Part shown: positions 21,881 through 33,363 of the stretch, piece by piece
Numbering within the stretch: the first letter of the stretch is position 1
How the letters are laid out: the number at the start of each line of letters is the position of its first letter
Assembly: GCF_030272615.1 (NCBI RefSeq)
Contig: NC_081413.1
Span: forward strand, 723,936,649 to 724,000,648
DNA from: Cryptomeria japonica
Lineage: Eukaryota > Streptophyta > Pinopsida > Cupressales > Cupressaceae
DNA: 64,000 bases
Direction: 5' to 3'
Translations under genes and position numbers: made by a program
The notes under the pieces: model-generated
What the model saw: the letters and a program-made list of their open reading frames with translations, nothing else
Databases searched by the model: none
Told to the model about the DNA's origin: nothing

Positions 21881-23492
21881 ATAGGGGAACAAATTACTAA
21901 GCCCCAAGTAATTTATATGTGTTGTATTTATGGCTTGGACTTAGTCATGTAAGAGGAGTAAGGAGTTAGTTGTAATTGTACATTAGTTAATTAATATAAT
22001 GAAATAAACAAACAAATTATCATAAACCATAACACATAACATGTATAAATCTATATATAAATATTTTTATCCATGTACACTTTTTCAAGGGTTTACTCTT
22101 CTTACTATATTCATCTAACTTTCCTATATCCTCATATCTATTCTTTCCTATTGTCTACATACATACATACTTCTCTCTTACTATCTACTACATTATATCT
22201 CTTTCTATATAAATATACAATAAGTGGAACTTTTCCCTGACATGCTACTACTAATGTGGATGATGCCTCTTCAATTAGGAGCTCCACAACCTCCTTGTAG
22301 TGGTTTGCAAGAGGATTTGTGTGGCTTTGTTGACTCTACCTTTTCCCTATGAACATTATCCCTTTTTTCAAAGCATTGTCTTTTGTCGTATTAAAGAACA
22401 ATCATAATGATCCACACATACAAACAAGAAAATGTTGCATAATTTTTCACATGTCACCATAACTCTCCCAAGTTCACCACAAATAAACTATGTGAGAATG
22501 AACCTATAGGAAGTAAATATGCAATAGAGAGAGAAAAATTGCAAATCATATCACAAAGCATGTCCTTTACCAATACCTCAAATTTTTAAGCTATGTCAAG
22601 TAAAACCCCCTTAACAACCTCAACAACACCTAATTGCTCAATGTCCAAGATCAAACAAAAAATATGTATCTAATATAACCAACATGGATATAATACTCTC
22701 TAAATAAGAAAGATCAAATTTAGATCCATTCTAAAAAAAAGGAACTTGACCTACTAATATCTCCTAAAACTTCTCATAAATGATATCACAAACAAACTCA
22801 TATGAACAATAAGATAAAAATATAAAATAAACCTCAAATGAATCATCTAAAATTAAATAATCATAACTCAATATCCATGAGAAGAAAAAGAATAAAATAT
22901 AATACATCTAAAAACAAGGATGGAAAATACCTCTTAGATGATTGTTTATCGAATAAACCAAGAGTGGGGAATGAGATTGCTCCTTTAGGATATACCAAGC
23001 TACAATGAATCTCTCTAAGAACAATATCCTCTATATATCCATCATTAAATCATTTCCTATCTAGGTGAAGGTGCCTCAAAATTTCTTGCCAAAACCTCTA
23101 AAGAGTATTTGTCTTCACAAATGTCTCTAATCCAAAGAGAACTTTAGCTTGACCCATATTTTTCTAGACCTATCCATGTGCACCTCCAATTGATAAATCC
23201 ATTACAATCTCCAAATGTAACTACACATATGCAAAATTGGGAACACATCATGACATCATGGTTTAACATCTCAAATATAAAAATATCATAAGAATGCAAT
23301 AAAAATATCGTGCTCCTAAGAGAACCTATATCATATAAAAACTCTAACTAGCATCGTTTCAACCAAGGACCACTTTTCGAAATTGACAAGTTATACACTT
23401 GACAGGTCTTAATAAAAAAATCAAGAGTCAACATCTCCAATCACATTAAGATAACCATATTTTATCAATATGACTATAAATGTCAAATAACT
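21881..23492. other. AT-rich spacer
   Basis: No gene is supported. TGTTAGAAATAAAATAGGGG near 21864 could be a copia-type LTR start directly after the gypsy fossil, but no matching end, primer site or second copy was seen. Short runs of CATA and CTATCT occur near 22120-22220. Confidence 0.45.
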
Positions 23493-23802
23493 TGTTGGTT
23501 GAAAATTTTGTACACTTGGGAAAATATACAAAATTGTGGTTTCAACCACAACACACGAGTAAAAACTCTCCTAATTAAGGGAAGGCTCCCCCTATCTAAC
23601 TACAACTTGGAAAATAAAATGGGATGGGACAACAATCTTTCTTCTTTTTTCAAGAAAGACAATATCCTTTTCTCTTCACAGAAAAGGATAGCAATTGAAT
23701 AACAGCAGTAACCACTTTCAAGTGAAATAAGAGAAAGGAAATGAAGTTTCCTGAAAGCACAAAGACTTCCATCACTTCCTTCGGGACGGGACAACAATAT
23801 CA

Positions 23803-24220
23803 AGCTCAAAGACTTGACTATTGGAAGTCCTATCTACCCTTTGCTATACTAAATTTTACAACGAATAAAAGATAACAGCTCAATGACTGAAATAATCTAT
23901 TCTTTTAACACAAAGACAAGAACTAATGCAAGCTCAAAGACTTGCTGCTATTTCTTATCAAACAGTAATTTTTCCTCAAGAATAGACGCAAGCTCAAAGA
24001 CTTGCTGCTCCTTCAAGAGAGTTTCCTATTTTAATTAATCTTCTCTACTTGCAGCTCAAAGACTTCAAATCAAATTGGACTAAGCTCCTTTAGAAACACT
24101 TTGCATAGAAGAAATAAAAGATTCAAACTCAAACATGTAGCTCAAAGACTCAAAACTTGAGTAATCCTTCTTTATTAATCTTCAAAAACTTTCAATCCAC
24201 ATACATAAGCTCAAAGACTT
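23803..24220. repeat. Seven spaced copies of an AGCTCAAAGACTTG motif in the LTR
   Basis: Copies start at 23803, 23877 (degenerate), 23931, 23991, 24053, 24139 and 24208, spaced 54-86 bp apart. Two of them form GCAAGCTCAAAGACTTGC, which is self-complementary at its ends (GCAAG/CTTGC). Some copies are also present in the right-hand arms. Confidence 0.8.
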
Positions 24221-24287
24221 CTTGCTGTAAATTTGGCAGAGTTTTTGCTTGCTTTCCAAAAGATATATTTACAATGGACCTCTCAAG

Positions 24288-24296
24288 TATTTATAG
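24288..24296 (-). promoter_or_regulatory. TATA-like box in the LTR
   Basis: On the minus strand CTATAAATA lies in the LTR about 310 bp from its presumed U3 start. This is the expected kind of position for the pol II promoter of a retrotransposon LTR. It is inferred from sequence and context only. Confidence 0.45.
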
Positions 24297-24604
24297 AAGA
24301 GGAGCCTTGAAAAAAAGGTGGGAGGATCCCAACTAACTTGAGAGATTCTCTCAACCACCAAGACTCATTCAATAAATAACTGAGACTTCATTAACTAACT
24401 AAGAGTTACTCTGACTAATTAAGACTTATTCCAACTACAGTCCTAATCGGACACAACTTGTAGTTGCCTTACATGTAATTACAAAAGTGCAAGTAATGTG
24501 TAACTTGCATTTTACAAAAATTACTTTTACATGTAACTTGTCAAAACAAAATTACAACTAAAGATTACAAAAGAGGGAAAATTCAACTAAGTGTTGAAAA
24601 ACAC

Positions 24605-25603
24605 TTAAGTTGTATTTTGTGAAGACACGAATCCTTGAAATTTCTGGATGCTCGCTTGTAGTTCCTCGGGATTTGGTTCATGGGTGTTCTTAGCAACAAC
24701 CATAGTCTTCACAATAGTGTCGTGACAGCGAAGGAGCGTGGAATTGTCTTTATCTAGGATAGACTGGATCTCATGCAAAAAGGCTTGGTGTTTCATCAAT
24801 GCTCGAATTGAAGCTGCCGAGAATTGTTCGCTCCTCCATTCATTATGAATCCTCGTCTGTAAATCAGCAAGAACTTCTTCTGGAATCAGCTCTCCATCCT
24901 GACTTACTATATTGCAAGAGGCCCTTTCACAATGTGAGACAATACCTCGATAGACGTCATCTCGGAATCTCCTTGCATCACTGATCTCCTCAATGAGGGA
25001 TTTAAGAACAAGGGTCTTGTTTTCCATGAGTTCTTCAAATTCCAAGTACATGACCCTGGAAGAGATGATGGCGTGCTCCTGCAAAATATTGAGCTGTTGT
25101 TGGGGCATGGTATGCCAGATTGCCAGATTTTTCTCAACACTTTCCAGATTCTTTTTGAAAGTGTTAGAATTCTGATCCAATTTCTCCTCAATGGTTTCCA
25201 ACTTAGACATTATTTGAAAAATGTCTTTTACCACTTGTACACATTGATCATGAAGCTGATCAACCCAGGAATCCAGTGCTTGTACTTTCTGAGCAGCCCT
25301 TTCCACTCCACAAATCGATTCTTGGGAACCAAAAGAACCTATGGAGTTACTCCCTTCAGCAGTAGGTTTTGTGATTTTATGAATGGCTGCCATGAGCTGT
25401 CGGTTTTCTTCTTCTAGCTTGTCTTTCTTTGCAAGAAGATCGTCACACCTTTGCACTAGTGAAGCAATAGAAAACTGAGCATCATGTTTAATGACCTCAT
25501 GTGTTTGCTTGCCCAATTCTACCCTTGTAACCTTATAATCAGCAGCTGACATTTCATCAAGTGGTTTATCTGCAATAGGTTCCACAATTTCAACTACTTT
25601 CAT
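24605..25603 (-). mobile_element. Accessory ORF C of the gypsy element: coiled-coil protein
   Basis: An open 332-residue block starts MKVVEIVEPIADK and is acidic and helix-rich throughout. It has heptad-like segments at about residues 45-75 (LVQRCDDLLAKKDKLEEENR) and 120-200 (SKLETIEEKLDQNSNTFKKN, then LESVEKNLAIW). No enzyme motif, signal peptide or membrane segment is seen. It is the last ORF before the 3' LTR, the place where Athila/Tat-group gypsy elements can carry envelope-like or other extra ORFs. No function is assigned. Confidence 0.7.
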
Positions 25604-25620
25604 CTTGTTGCTATCAACAG

Positions 25621-26223
25621 TTACCCTAGAGATAGTCTTTGCCTCTTAGCAACTTTGGATCTAGACTGTTTGAGCTGCTGGTAGTCAAAGGCATCAGGTG
25701 AGATCTCTTGCTTCTTTCTTTTCGGGGTGAAAGAACTAAGCCATGGAGGCAAAGTCATCAACTCACTTCCAGTAGTAGCCGTAGGCAAAGGAGAAGCAGT
25801 TTCTGCTCGAATTACCGTGGTCACCCTGGGAAGAATGTCTGTTTGAATGGTGACCACAGTTTGCTCAGTTACCAATGGACATGAAGATTGCCTCATGAAT
25901 TCTTCAAAACCAGAAGTGGAAGTATCAATTTCTGATAACTGAATGCAAGTGGGATTATCTTCAGGAACTTTCAACACACTTTCTCGTTGTCGATCAGGAG
26001 AAGGCTCGTATGCTGAAATGGGAACTGCATTCTGAGGAGACTCATCTATGAGCAAATCAGGAGGAGAGAGAGGCGTCTCAATGGAAACTAGAGGAATGAC
26101 CTCGTGAGGCGAGTCTGAAACTGGAGACTTAGGCACATCGTCAGATTGCTGCCCCTCTTCTAGATTATCCAGATCGATCACCTGAACATGGAACCGTGAT
26201 TTCTCCTTCCCACGAGTAGTCAT
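25621..26223 (-). mobile_element. Accessory ORF B of the gypsy element: Pro/Ser-rich, basic tail
   Basis: This open 200-residue block is low in complexity and rich in Pro, Ser, Thr and acidic residues. It ends in basic clusters (FTPKRKKQ near residues 164-170, RSKVAKRQR near 188-196) that could act as nuclear-localisation-like signals. It has no known domain and lies between blocks A and C of the accessory region. Confidence 0.6.
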
Positions 26224-26256
26224 CTCCTCAGGAGGAAGAACTACTGCACGACTAAC

Positions 26257-27990
26257 TCATAACTTGATCCTTGTGCCTGAAGATGAAGCACCCTCCTTAT
26301 TATCAATCTGAATCTCAGACTTCCGTCCAAGAGGCCCTGTAGAATCATCTTCTTTACCAACCTTGATTTTGATATGTCTAACAACATTACTTTTCAGCCA
26401 TGTGTTAGTGTTGGCCAAGATAGGCTGAAATCTGTCAAGGATGGAGACGCACTCCTTGTGTGACCATTGGATCAAAGGAAGTGGAGCTTCCTCAACCCTT
26501 CGTGAAGTGTATTCAGGATCAAGTATATGCCCGTCATCGATCATCCCTTGTGGGATATCCGCCAAGTTCAAGTCAACAATTTGCTCAACAGTGAGCCTGC
26601 AGTAATCCATCTTCATAACTTCGGCTTCCGTGCGGAGATCTACCCAGATGTCTTCAATGCGATGAACATGCACAAAGGATTTCTTGATCTTCTCCTTCAT
26701 ACCTCTATAATCAAAATCAGCTCTAGGTTTGAACCTCTTAAGCTTGATTTCCTGCAATTCAGCCTCCATGGCCTTAGCCTTCACAGATGTGACAAGGGAG
26801 TATCGACCGATTTTCAATGGGTTTGTGCTAGAGATCCCCATTCCAACCTTGTGTCTAGCAGACTGAAAAGTATGAACAGCCATGATTTGTCTTCCCAACT
26901 CCATAAGAATTATCTTATCGGCTGGGTATCTTGGAAGCATGTATGGCTAACCATCATAGCATCCAATCCTCATATAGGTGAAGGTGGGAAATTGCAGAAA
27001 CAAACACCCATACTCAAACACCTTAACCCATGCCTCATCTGATACTCTTTTGTTTCTGAGATCCACGTCAAACTGACACATGAAATATCCGAAGAATGCA
27101 TCTTGGACTCTTCTGAAATGCAATCTGCTGGGTTTCAATGGCAACTGGTCATAATATTCCCAAACTGGTATAAGCGAGCAATCACCCTTGGTAGAAAGAC
27201 CTGGAAAGTGTCTAAGTGACGCTGCTAAATATACCAAATAAAAATTCATGAAGAAGGTCATAGTAGTATGAACTGCTGCAAGTTGTTCGCACAAAGCATC
27301 GCTGATGATTTCACCCCATGAAATGTGATGCGGCTGTCATATGAACATAATGAATTGATACATCCATGGCTCAAAGACATTAGAGTGCTCAAGGCCCATC
27401 ATCCTGCTGAGAAGAGTGATGGTGTCTCCTATCTCCCACTTGAAATCACAACGGTACAACTTTGCCCATCTTGAGAAGGAAGGACGTGGCTCTTGGATCC
27501 ACCTATTGATGTGTCGCTTGCAATCTTTTTCTCTTTTCACATAATACTCTGCTGCACTTTCTTTGGTGATTTCCATATAAATAGGTGTAGGAGGTGTTTT
27601 GAAGACCTTCTCGATTGTATCTGAATCAAGACGAATTATAGCTTCACCATCATCATTTTTAATGACTCTTGACTCTTTGTCAAAATGATGGGCACATGCA
27701 AGAATGAACTCAGGTTCTAGGGCAGCCACTAGGAAGGAAGATGCATGATGGATATGGCTGTCCAACAACTGCTACAAGCTGTTATCCTGTGGATCTTCTA
27801 CCCTGTTGATGAATTCTGCCATATCAACGTGCCCTATTTCCATGTCCCTGATGCGATCCAAAGGAGAAGAAACCTGGGAAGGTGCAACCTCATTCTGGTA
27901 TTTGTCATATTTATATTTCATTTTCTTTGGAGTTGGAGATGTCGGCAAATCTGACATTGATTGTGAACCTGGAATGCTGTGATGAAGACT
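26257..27990 (-). mobile_element. Accessory ORF A blocks of the gypsy element, unknown globular protein
   Basis: Neighbouring open blocks (about 27990-27772, 27768-27337, 27294-26947 and 26940-26257) look like one accessory coding region that is now broken. Recognisable landmarks are SDLPTSPTPKKMK near the start, NRWIQEPRPSFSRWAKLYR, LSRMMGLEHSNVFEPWMYQF, FFMNFYLVYLAASL, YGCLFLQFPTFTYMR and LTVEQIVDLNLADIP. It is rich in aromatic residues with alternating hydrophobic segments. It is not an obvious envelope protein, aspartic protease or nucleic-acid enzyme. Similarity to plant mobile domain proteins was considered but could not be shown by eye. Confidence 0.6.
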
Positions 27991-28179
27991 TAAAAGAGTT
28001 AAGGCAACATCATAGTCAGTTGCAAATATCATTCTTCCTTCTTCAAATGGGTAAAACTTTGATCTCTGAATTTTATGGTTTTGTGAGAGGAAGAGGGGAG
28101 ATATGGGAAAATCTTGACTTTGACCAATTTCGGATCTTGGGAGAATTTTCGCAAGTATACAAGTTGAAAAGGACATACA

Positions 28180-28529
28180 TGCAATCGAGGTTTTAAAACC
28201 CGAATACAAGTACACTTGTAAATTCGAAAATGGAGAAATGGATGAGAAATGAGATTTTGACTTGCGGGAAATGATGGAAATGGAAAGTACGGGTATGGGG
28301 AACATGAATGGATAGAAATGGGAATATTCGGGAAAGTCATTTTTATGAAAACGGGAAGAACTTTTCAACATGTAATCCGGTTTTTAAAACCCGAATTTGC
28401 AAGGGAGGGGTATTTCACACTTTTCAAGCTTGGAATTTTAACCAAAAATGATTAAATTCCTTAACCATAGGGGAAGAACAAGAATTTCCAGCGAACTTGT
28501 AATCGAGATTAAAAATCCCGAATACAAGT
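28180..28529. repeat. Three copies of a 32-35 bp imperfect palindrome
   Basis: Near-palindromic blocks lie at 28180-28211, 28371-28402 and 28495-28529. Each reads roughly TGTAATCG-GG-TTTTAAAA-CCCGAATACAAGT (given in pieces). A shorter relative, GGGTTTTAAAACCC, lies at 29905-29918. They could form hairpins in the element's RNA. Confidence 0.7.
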
Positions 28530-29282
28530 TAAGAGGGAATTTTGAGAAGAACAATGCAATTCAACAATTGCATTTCAAGGGGAAGATTTCTTTCACAAAA
28601 ACCAAATTTTTTGGGGAAGAACATCACATACCAAAAATGTAACTAATAACGAAAAATAAAGAAAACAAGAAAACAATAAAATGAAGAGAAGAAAGGAAGG
28701 AGAACATACCTTTCTTAAAAATGCAAAATGCTTCTCCAATAATGCAACAATTCTTGAAATGAAGAAGCAAAACCGATGAAAAGGAGCAATCCGGAATATC
28801 AAACCCTTATCACGTTTTTTGTAAAAATGCCCCAAATATAGCAACAATCTTAAAATTGGAGGACCAAAATGCCAATGAGAGTGTGCATTAGAGAAAAACG
28901 CCTAAGGTAGAAGATGAAGCAATGATCCAAATGATTGAAAACGCTGCCAAAGGGAGAAAACGTGGCCAAAGGAAATCACGTGGCCACCATAATAAACTCC
29001 AACGACATCATCAAATGGTGCGAAAAACCTCTCACCCTCCACGCCTTAGTAGGAAAGGACAAAACGATTTAGGAGTGTGCAAATTTATGAAGTAAAAAGC
29101 ACCCAAAATGTGGGTTAAAAGAACCATGTTTTTGCTGATTTAGCTCCAAAAACCAGTCAATATAACCTCCATTTGGCATGAAAGAAGTTGATGATTGCAT
29201 GAAAATAGGGTAGAAGCAAAAACGCTTTTCCTCCCTAAAAAATGTCCACAACAAATTGCTTTGAAATCTTCAACAAATTGAT

Positions 29283-29700
29283 TTTTCATGCAAATCGGGT
29301 TTTGGAAGACAAGTGACAAGTTCGAATTGCCCAAAATGAAGCAAATCGGGTTTTGGAAGACACATGACAAGTTCGATTTTCATTTTTTTCATTTACATGC
29401 CAAAATCAGGTTTTTAAAGACAAATAGCAAGTTTAATTTTTCACTTTTTTCATTTACATGCCAAAATCGGGTTTTTTTGGACAAATGACAAGTTTAAAAT
29501 TGTCAAAAATGCATTTGCAAGGCAAAATTGGGTTTTTTGGAGCAAACTGCAAGTTTAAAATACTTGTAAAAGGGAAATAAAATCCCTACAACAAGTTAGA
29601 AACACTTGCACATATGTAATGGGGATTTAAAATCCCTATTACATGCAAAAACCATTAAAGTAGGGTTTTTTTGACCAAACTGCAAGTTTACTTGCAGTTG
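29283..29700. repeat. Imperfect tandem array in the gypsy element
   Basis: About six diverged copies of AAATCGGGTTTTGGAAGACA...TGACAAGTT occur, starting near 29290, 29342, 29404, 29463, 29524 and 29660. The first five are 52-62 bp apart. Copies drift from TTCGAA-type to TTTAAA-type ends along the array. Confidence 0.75.
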
Positions 29701-30423
29701 AGCCAAAAAATCCCTATTTTAACTAAAAATGACCAAAAAACAATAAAAAGATAAAAACATCAAAGGGGAAACTTAAAATAAATTACAAGTGACATATTTA
29801 AAATAAAAGTGCACATGTAATTGATCAAAAATTCCCCTACAAAGACCATAACAATGAATATCATTAAAACTTGCAGTTTGGAGAAAATTCTCCACCTGCA
29901 GTCTGGGTTTTAAAACCCGAAATTGAAGGAAAGGCATAGCAAACGAACCCAGAATTGGATGAAATTTGAAATGTAGTTTGAGAATGGATTGAGGATTAAG
30001 CCAGTCCAAGGATTAGTGAAAATTCTACCTCAGGAAGCATGCCATAGAGTAAAAATTTTCATTTTTTCATAAAAATTTGACCGTAGTGGTCCGTCATTTT
30101 TGGAAACAAAAATGAGGACAACAACTGGCTCTGACTAGGGAATTCTTTCATTTATCCTTCAAGATTATGAGAGAAAAGAATCTAGAACTCTAAGTGCCTT
30201 CCTTTTATCTATTGGGTCATAGAGTCAAACAAACCAAAAACAAACAAACAAAAGGCGGAAAACAAACAAGAGAAAGACATTATTTACAACAAGTTACCTC
30301 GAGTCTTCATTCAAAGTAATGCTTCAAATGCTGACCATTATACGACAGTGCAAATGGTGTTCCATCATGATAAGCCAAGATAAAACTATCTTCTCTAGCA
30401 ATACGGTGAATAGTGAAGGGTCC

Positions 30424-33318
30424 TCACCAAAGAGAATCAAATTTGCCATGTAAACCTTTCGGTTCCCTTCGCTTATCCCAAAGCAAAACATGATCACCAA
30501 CTTGGAATATTTTTTGCTTTGCTTTCTTATCAAAAAGAATTTTGACCTGTTGTTGATGCAGAGCAATTTGGTCTACCACTTGTGTTCTTTGTTCTTCCAG
30601 CTGGGAGAGATACATGATCCTTTTATCTAAAGCATTCTCATAAGTTTGATCCTCAATTGTTTTGGATAACTTAAGATCAGGAAGTTCCAAAGTGATGGGT
30701 ATTTCTGTATTGATCCCATAAAGAAGCTGAAATGGTGACATTCCAATAGCCCTTTTAGGTGTAATCTTGTCCGCCCATAAAGCATCAAAAAGAGCCTTAT
30801 GCCAGGACCTTTGATTTTCCTCCACAAGTTTGCGAATAATAGTAATCAAATTCTTGTTACTAGATTCCGCCTGACCATTACCTTGAGGATAATAATCAGA
30901 TGAATGAGTTAACAAGATATTATACTCAAAGCAAAATTGTGAAATTTCTGAGGAAGAGAAGGTGGCTACATTATCAGTCACAATTTTTAATGGAACACCA
31001 AACCTGGAAATAATATTCTCCTTGAGGAATCTACATACTACCTCAAAAGTAGCGTTCTTTACTGGTATGGCTTCCACCCACTTGGTGAAATAATCAGCAG
31101 CTGTAAGGACATAAGAATGACCTGCACTTGAGGAGGGATTGATCACACCAATGAAATCAATGCCCCATTGCCGGAAAGGTTCTTCAACAATAACCGGCTT
31201 CAATGGTAATGCTGCAAGCTTTGGTTTGCCTACAAACTGCTGACAATGTACACACTTACGTACCCACCGGAAAGCATCTTGAAAGAGTGTAGGCCAATAA
31301 TATTTTGCTCTCAAAATTCTATGAGTGGTCACTGGCGCAGAAAAATGTCCACCACAAGCCTTGTCATGAAAAGATTCTGGCAATTTGGTTTGTTGCGCTT
31401 CGTCAACACAACGGAGGAAAGTACCGTCAATGGCTTTTTTGTACAAACTAGTATCCCATAATACGAAGTTTGCAACTTTCAACTTGATACTTCTTTTTTC
31501 CTTGAATGTCAAATGTTGTGGACATTCGCCATAGGTCAAGAAAAATGCTATATTAGAGTACCATTCATCAGTAGTACTAACAAAAAGTACCTTGGGAAGA
31601 TCTTCCGAATCATCCAATTCTCGTTCCTCTGGAATACCTTCCGCCATCAGCTGACAGAGTCCTCTTCCTCGAACAAGCTTTGTAGGCTTGATCTCCAAGT
31701 CATACTCTTGGATTTTTGCGATCCAATTTCCTCTTTTTGTGCCAAACTCCTGTTGTGTTAAAATAGATTTTACTGATGTATCGGGAACTAACACAACAGT
31801 ATGAGAATTCAAGATGTAAAAACAGAAGTTCTTAATTGCTTTAACCACCACATAGGCATTCTTCTCAATAGAGGAATACTTGAGTTCATGAGACTTCAAA
31901 GGACAACTCATGAAAGCGATAGGAGATTCAATTCCTTCTGAATTTTTTTGCATCAGAATAGCTGATAGAGTATGCTCGGAAGCATAGCTATACATAATGA
32001 ACTCCTTAGTGTAATTGGGACAAACCAACACGAGTGCATGAGCAATTGCATCTTTAATTTCATTGAATGCCGCTCTTCCTTCAGAATTCCAATGGAAAGA
32101 AGACTTTTCTTTCATCATGTCCACAATATGACGAGTCATCTCCGCAAAGTCAGGAATGAATCTTCGCAGAAAATTAACCTTGCCAAAAAAGGAATGAACA
32201 ACAGTTTTGTTGGATGGCAAAGGGAGATTCTGAATTGATTTAACCCTCTCAGGATCAACTTTTATACCCTCCTTGGAAACAATGTGACCAAGGTGTTTTC
32301 CCTCCGTCACCCCAAAAACTGACTTCTTGGGATTAAGAGAGATGCCATGCTTGCGACATCTTTCAAGTACATCGTGTAGATGAAAAAGATGATTCTCACG
32401 ATCTTTAGAAAAAATAGTAAGATCATCAAGATATACTACAATATACCTTCCCACAATACCACGGAAAGCCAAGTCCATAGCTCGCTGGAAAGTAGCTCCT
32501 GCATTGATCAACCCGAAAGGCATTCTGCTATATGCAAATGTATCCCATGGAGTGGTGAATGCAGTCTTGTGTTGATCAGGTTTGCTAACCTCAATCTGAT
32601 TGTATCCCGAAAATCCATCTAGCATAGATAGCATCTTGGAGCCTGTCACTGTTTGCAAGACTTGATCCATGATTGGCAATGGATAATTGTCCTTAAGTGA
32701 TAGCTGATTCAGATTTCTGAAATCAACACAGATACGTATTTCTCCATTCTTCTTACGCACTGGTACTATATTCACCAACCATGTTGAATGATGGATGGGA
32801 AAGATAATCCGAGCATCAAGCATCTTTTGAACTTCAAAAAGAATGGTACTTGAAATTTTCAGATTATATTGGTGTTGCTTCTGTCTGAAAGGTTCCGCCC
32901 CAAGCTTGAGAGGAATGTCATGTTGCACTTCCTTGGGTTGGAAGGACTTTAGATCAACATATGAGTATGCCAAGACATCATGGTATTGGCGCAAAAGTTG
33001 AATAAAATGATCTCTCTCATCTGAAGTGCAGTTATTACCAATATTGACAAACTTTGGATCTCTATCAGATCCAATATTATATTTCTCATATCCCATAGGA
33101 GAATCAGTACTTTCTTGTTGTCGTCTCTTGATATAACGATCATGTTGATCGAAAAGTTTTTCAAGAGAAACCAACCCCTTGGGAATTTTATTTCCTTTCA
33201 GCTGAAGGATATTTTCATCTGATTCAGATGATGTATCAGACACTGAATTTGATGACAAAGAAGAAGGAGAATTACTTCCTTCAAAATACAGGTTGTTGAA
33301 ACCATCCTCAGCTTGCAA
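30424..33318 (-). mobile_element. pol of the gypsy element: RT, RNase H, integrase
   Basis: This is a long open block of 964 residues. The RT core is near residues 175-340 (IRICVDFRNLNQL, MPFGLINAGATFQ, VVYLDDLTIFSK) and the Ty3-type RNase H near 430-540. The integrase zinc-finger region follows (H..H..CVHCQQF, about 660-690), then the catalytic core (WGIDFIGV, IVTDNVATF, HSSDYYPQGNGQAE) and a C-terminal KIFQVGDHVLLWDKRR segment near 930-950. The order RT-RNase H-integrase places it in Ty3/gypsy, and sequence style fits the Ogre/Tat/Athila group. Confidence 0.9.
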
Positions 33319-33363
33319 GAAATTATTGATCTACTTATCATCATTGAAGATCTGCCAATGATC

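Larger units (their letters stand above)
23493..24603 (-). repeat. 3' LTR of the large gypsy element
   Basis: The start at 23493 (TGTTGGTTGAAAATTTTG on the plus strand, the U5 end) is fixed by comparison with the copy at 36449. The other edge is tentative, placed at AAAAACA (24603) because TGTT...AACA would give matched ends; it overlaps the end of the last ORF. The LTR holds seven spaced copies of an AGCTCAAAGACTTG word and a TATA-like box on the minus strand. Confidence 0.75.
28000..30423 (-). mobile_element. Non-coding stretch of the gypsy element between pol and the accessory ORFs
   Basis: Roughly 2.4 kb contain no supported ORF. The stretch holds a tandem array at 29283-29700 and a set of short GGGTTTTAAAACCC-type palindromes (28180-28529, 29905). 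Repeat-rich, fast-changing non-coding regions downstream of pol are known from Tat/Ogre elements, where they have given rise to satellites. Confidence 0.65.

Noticed and set aside
21864-22020. Copia LTR starting TGTTAGAAATAAAATAGGGG
   Set aside because: Only one plausible end; no primer site, second copy or target duplication seen.
23499-23809. Small ORFs on both strands of the LTR (also near 36401-36765 and 37080-37391)
   Set aside because: They recur only because the LTR is present three times; no domain is visible and they overlap in antisense.
28000-28371. N-terminal extension of accessory ORF A up to 28371
   Set aside because: Composition is low-complexity (His/Phe/Ser-rich) and overlaps the palindromic repeats; coding character begins only near 27990.
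29288-29488. 66-residue ORF with internal repeats as a secreted repeat protein
   Set aside because: It is the translation of the tandem array in non-coding gypsy sequence.
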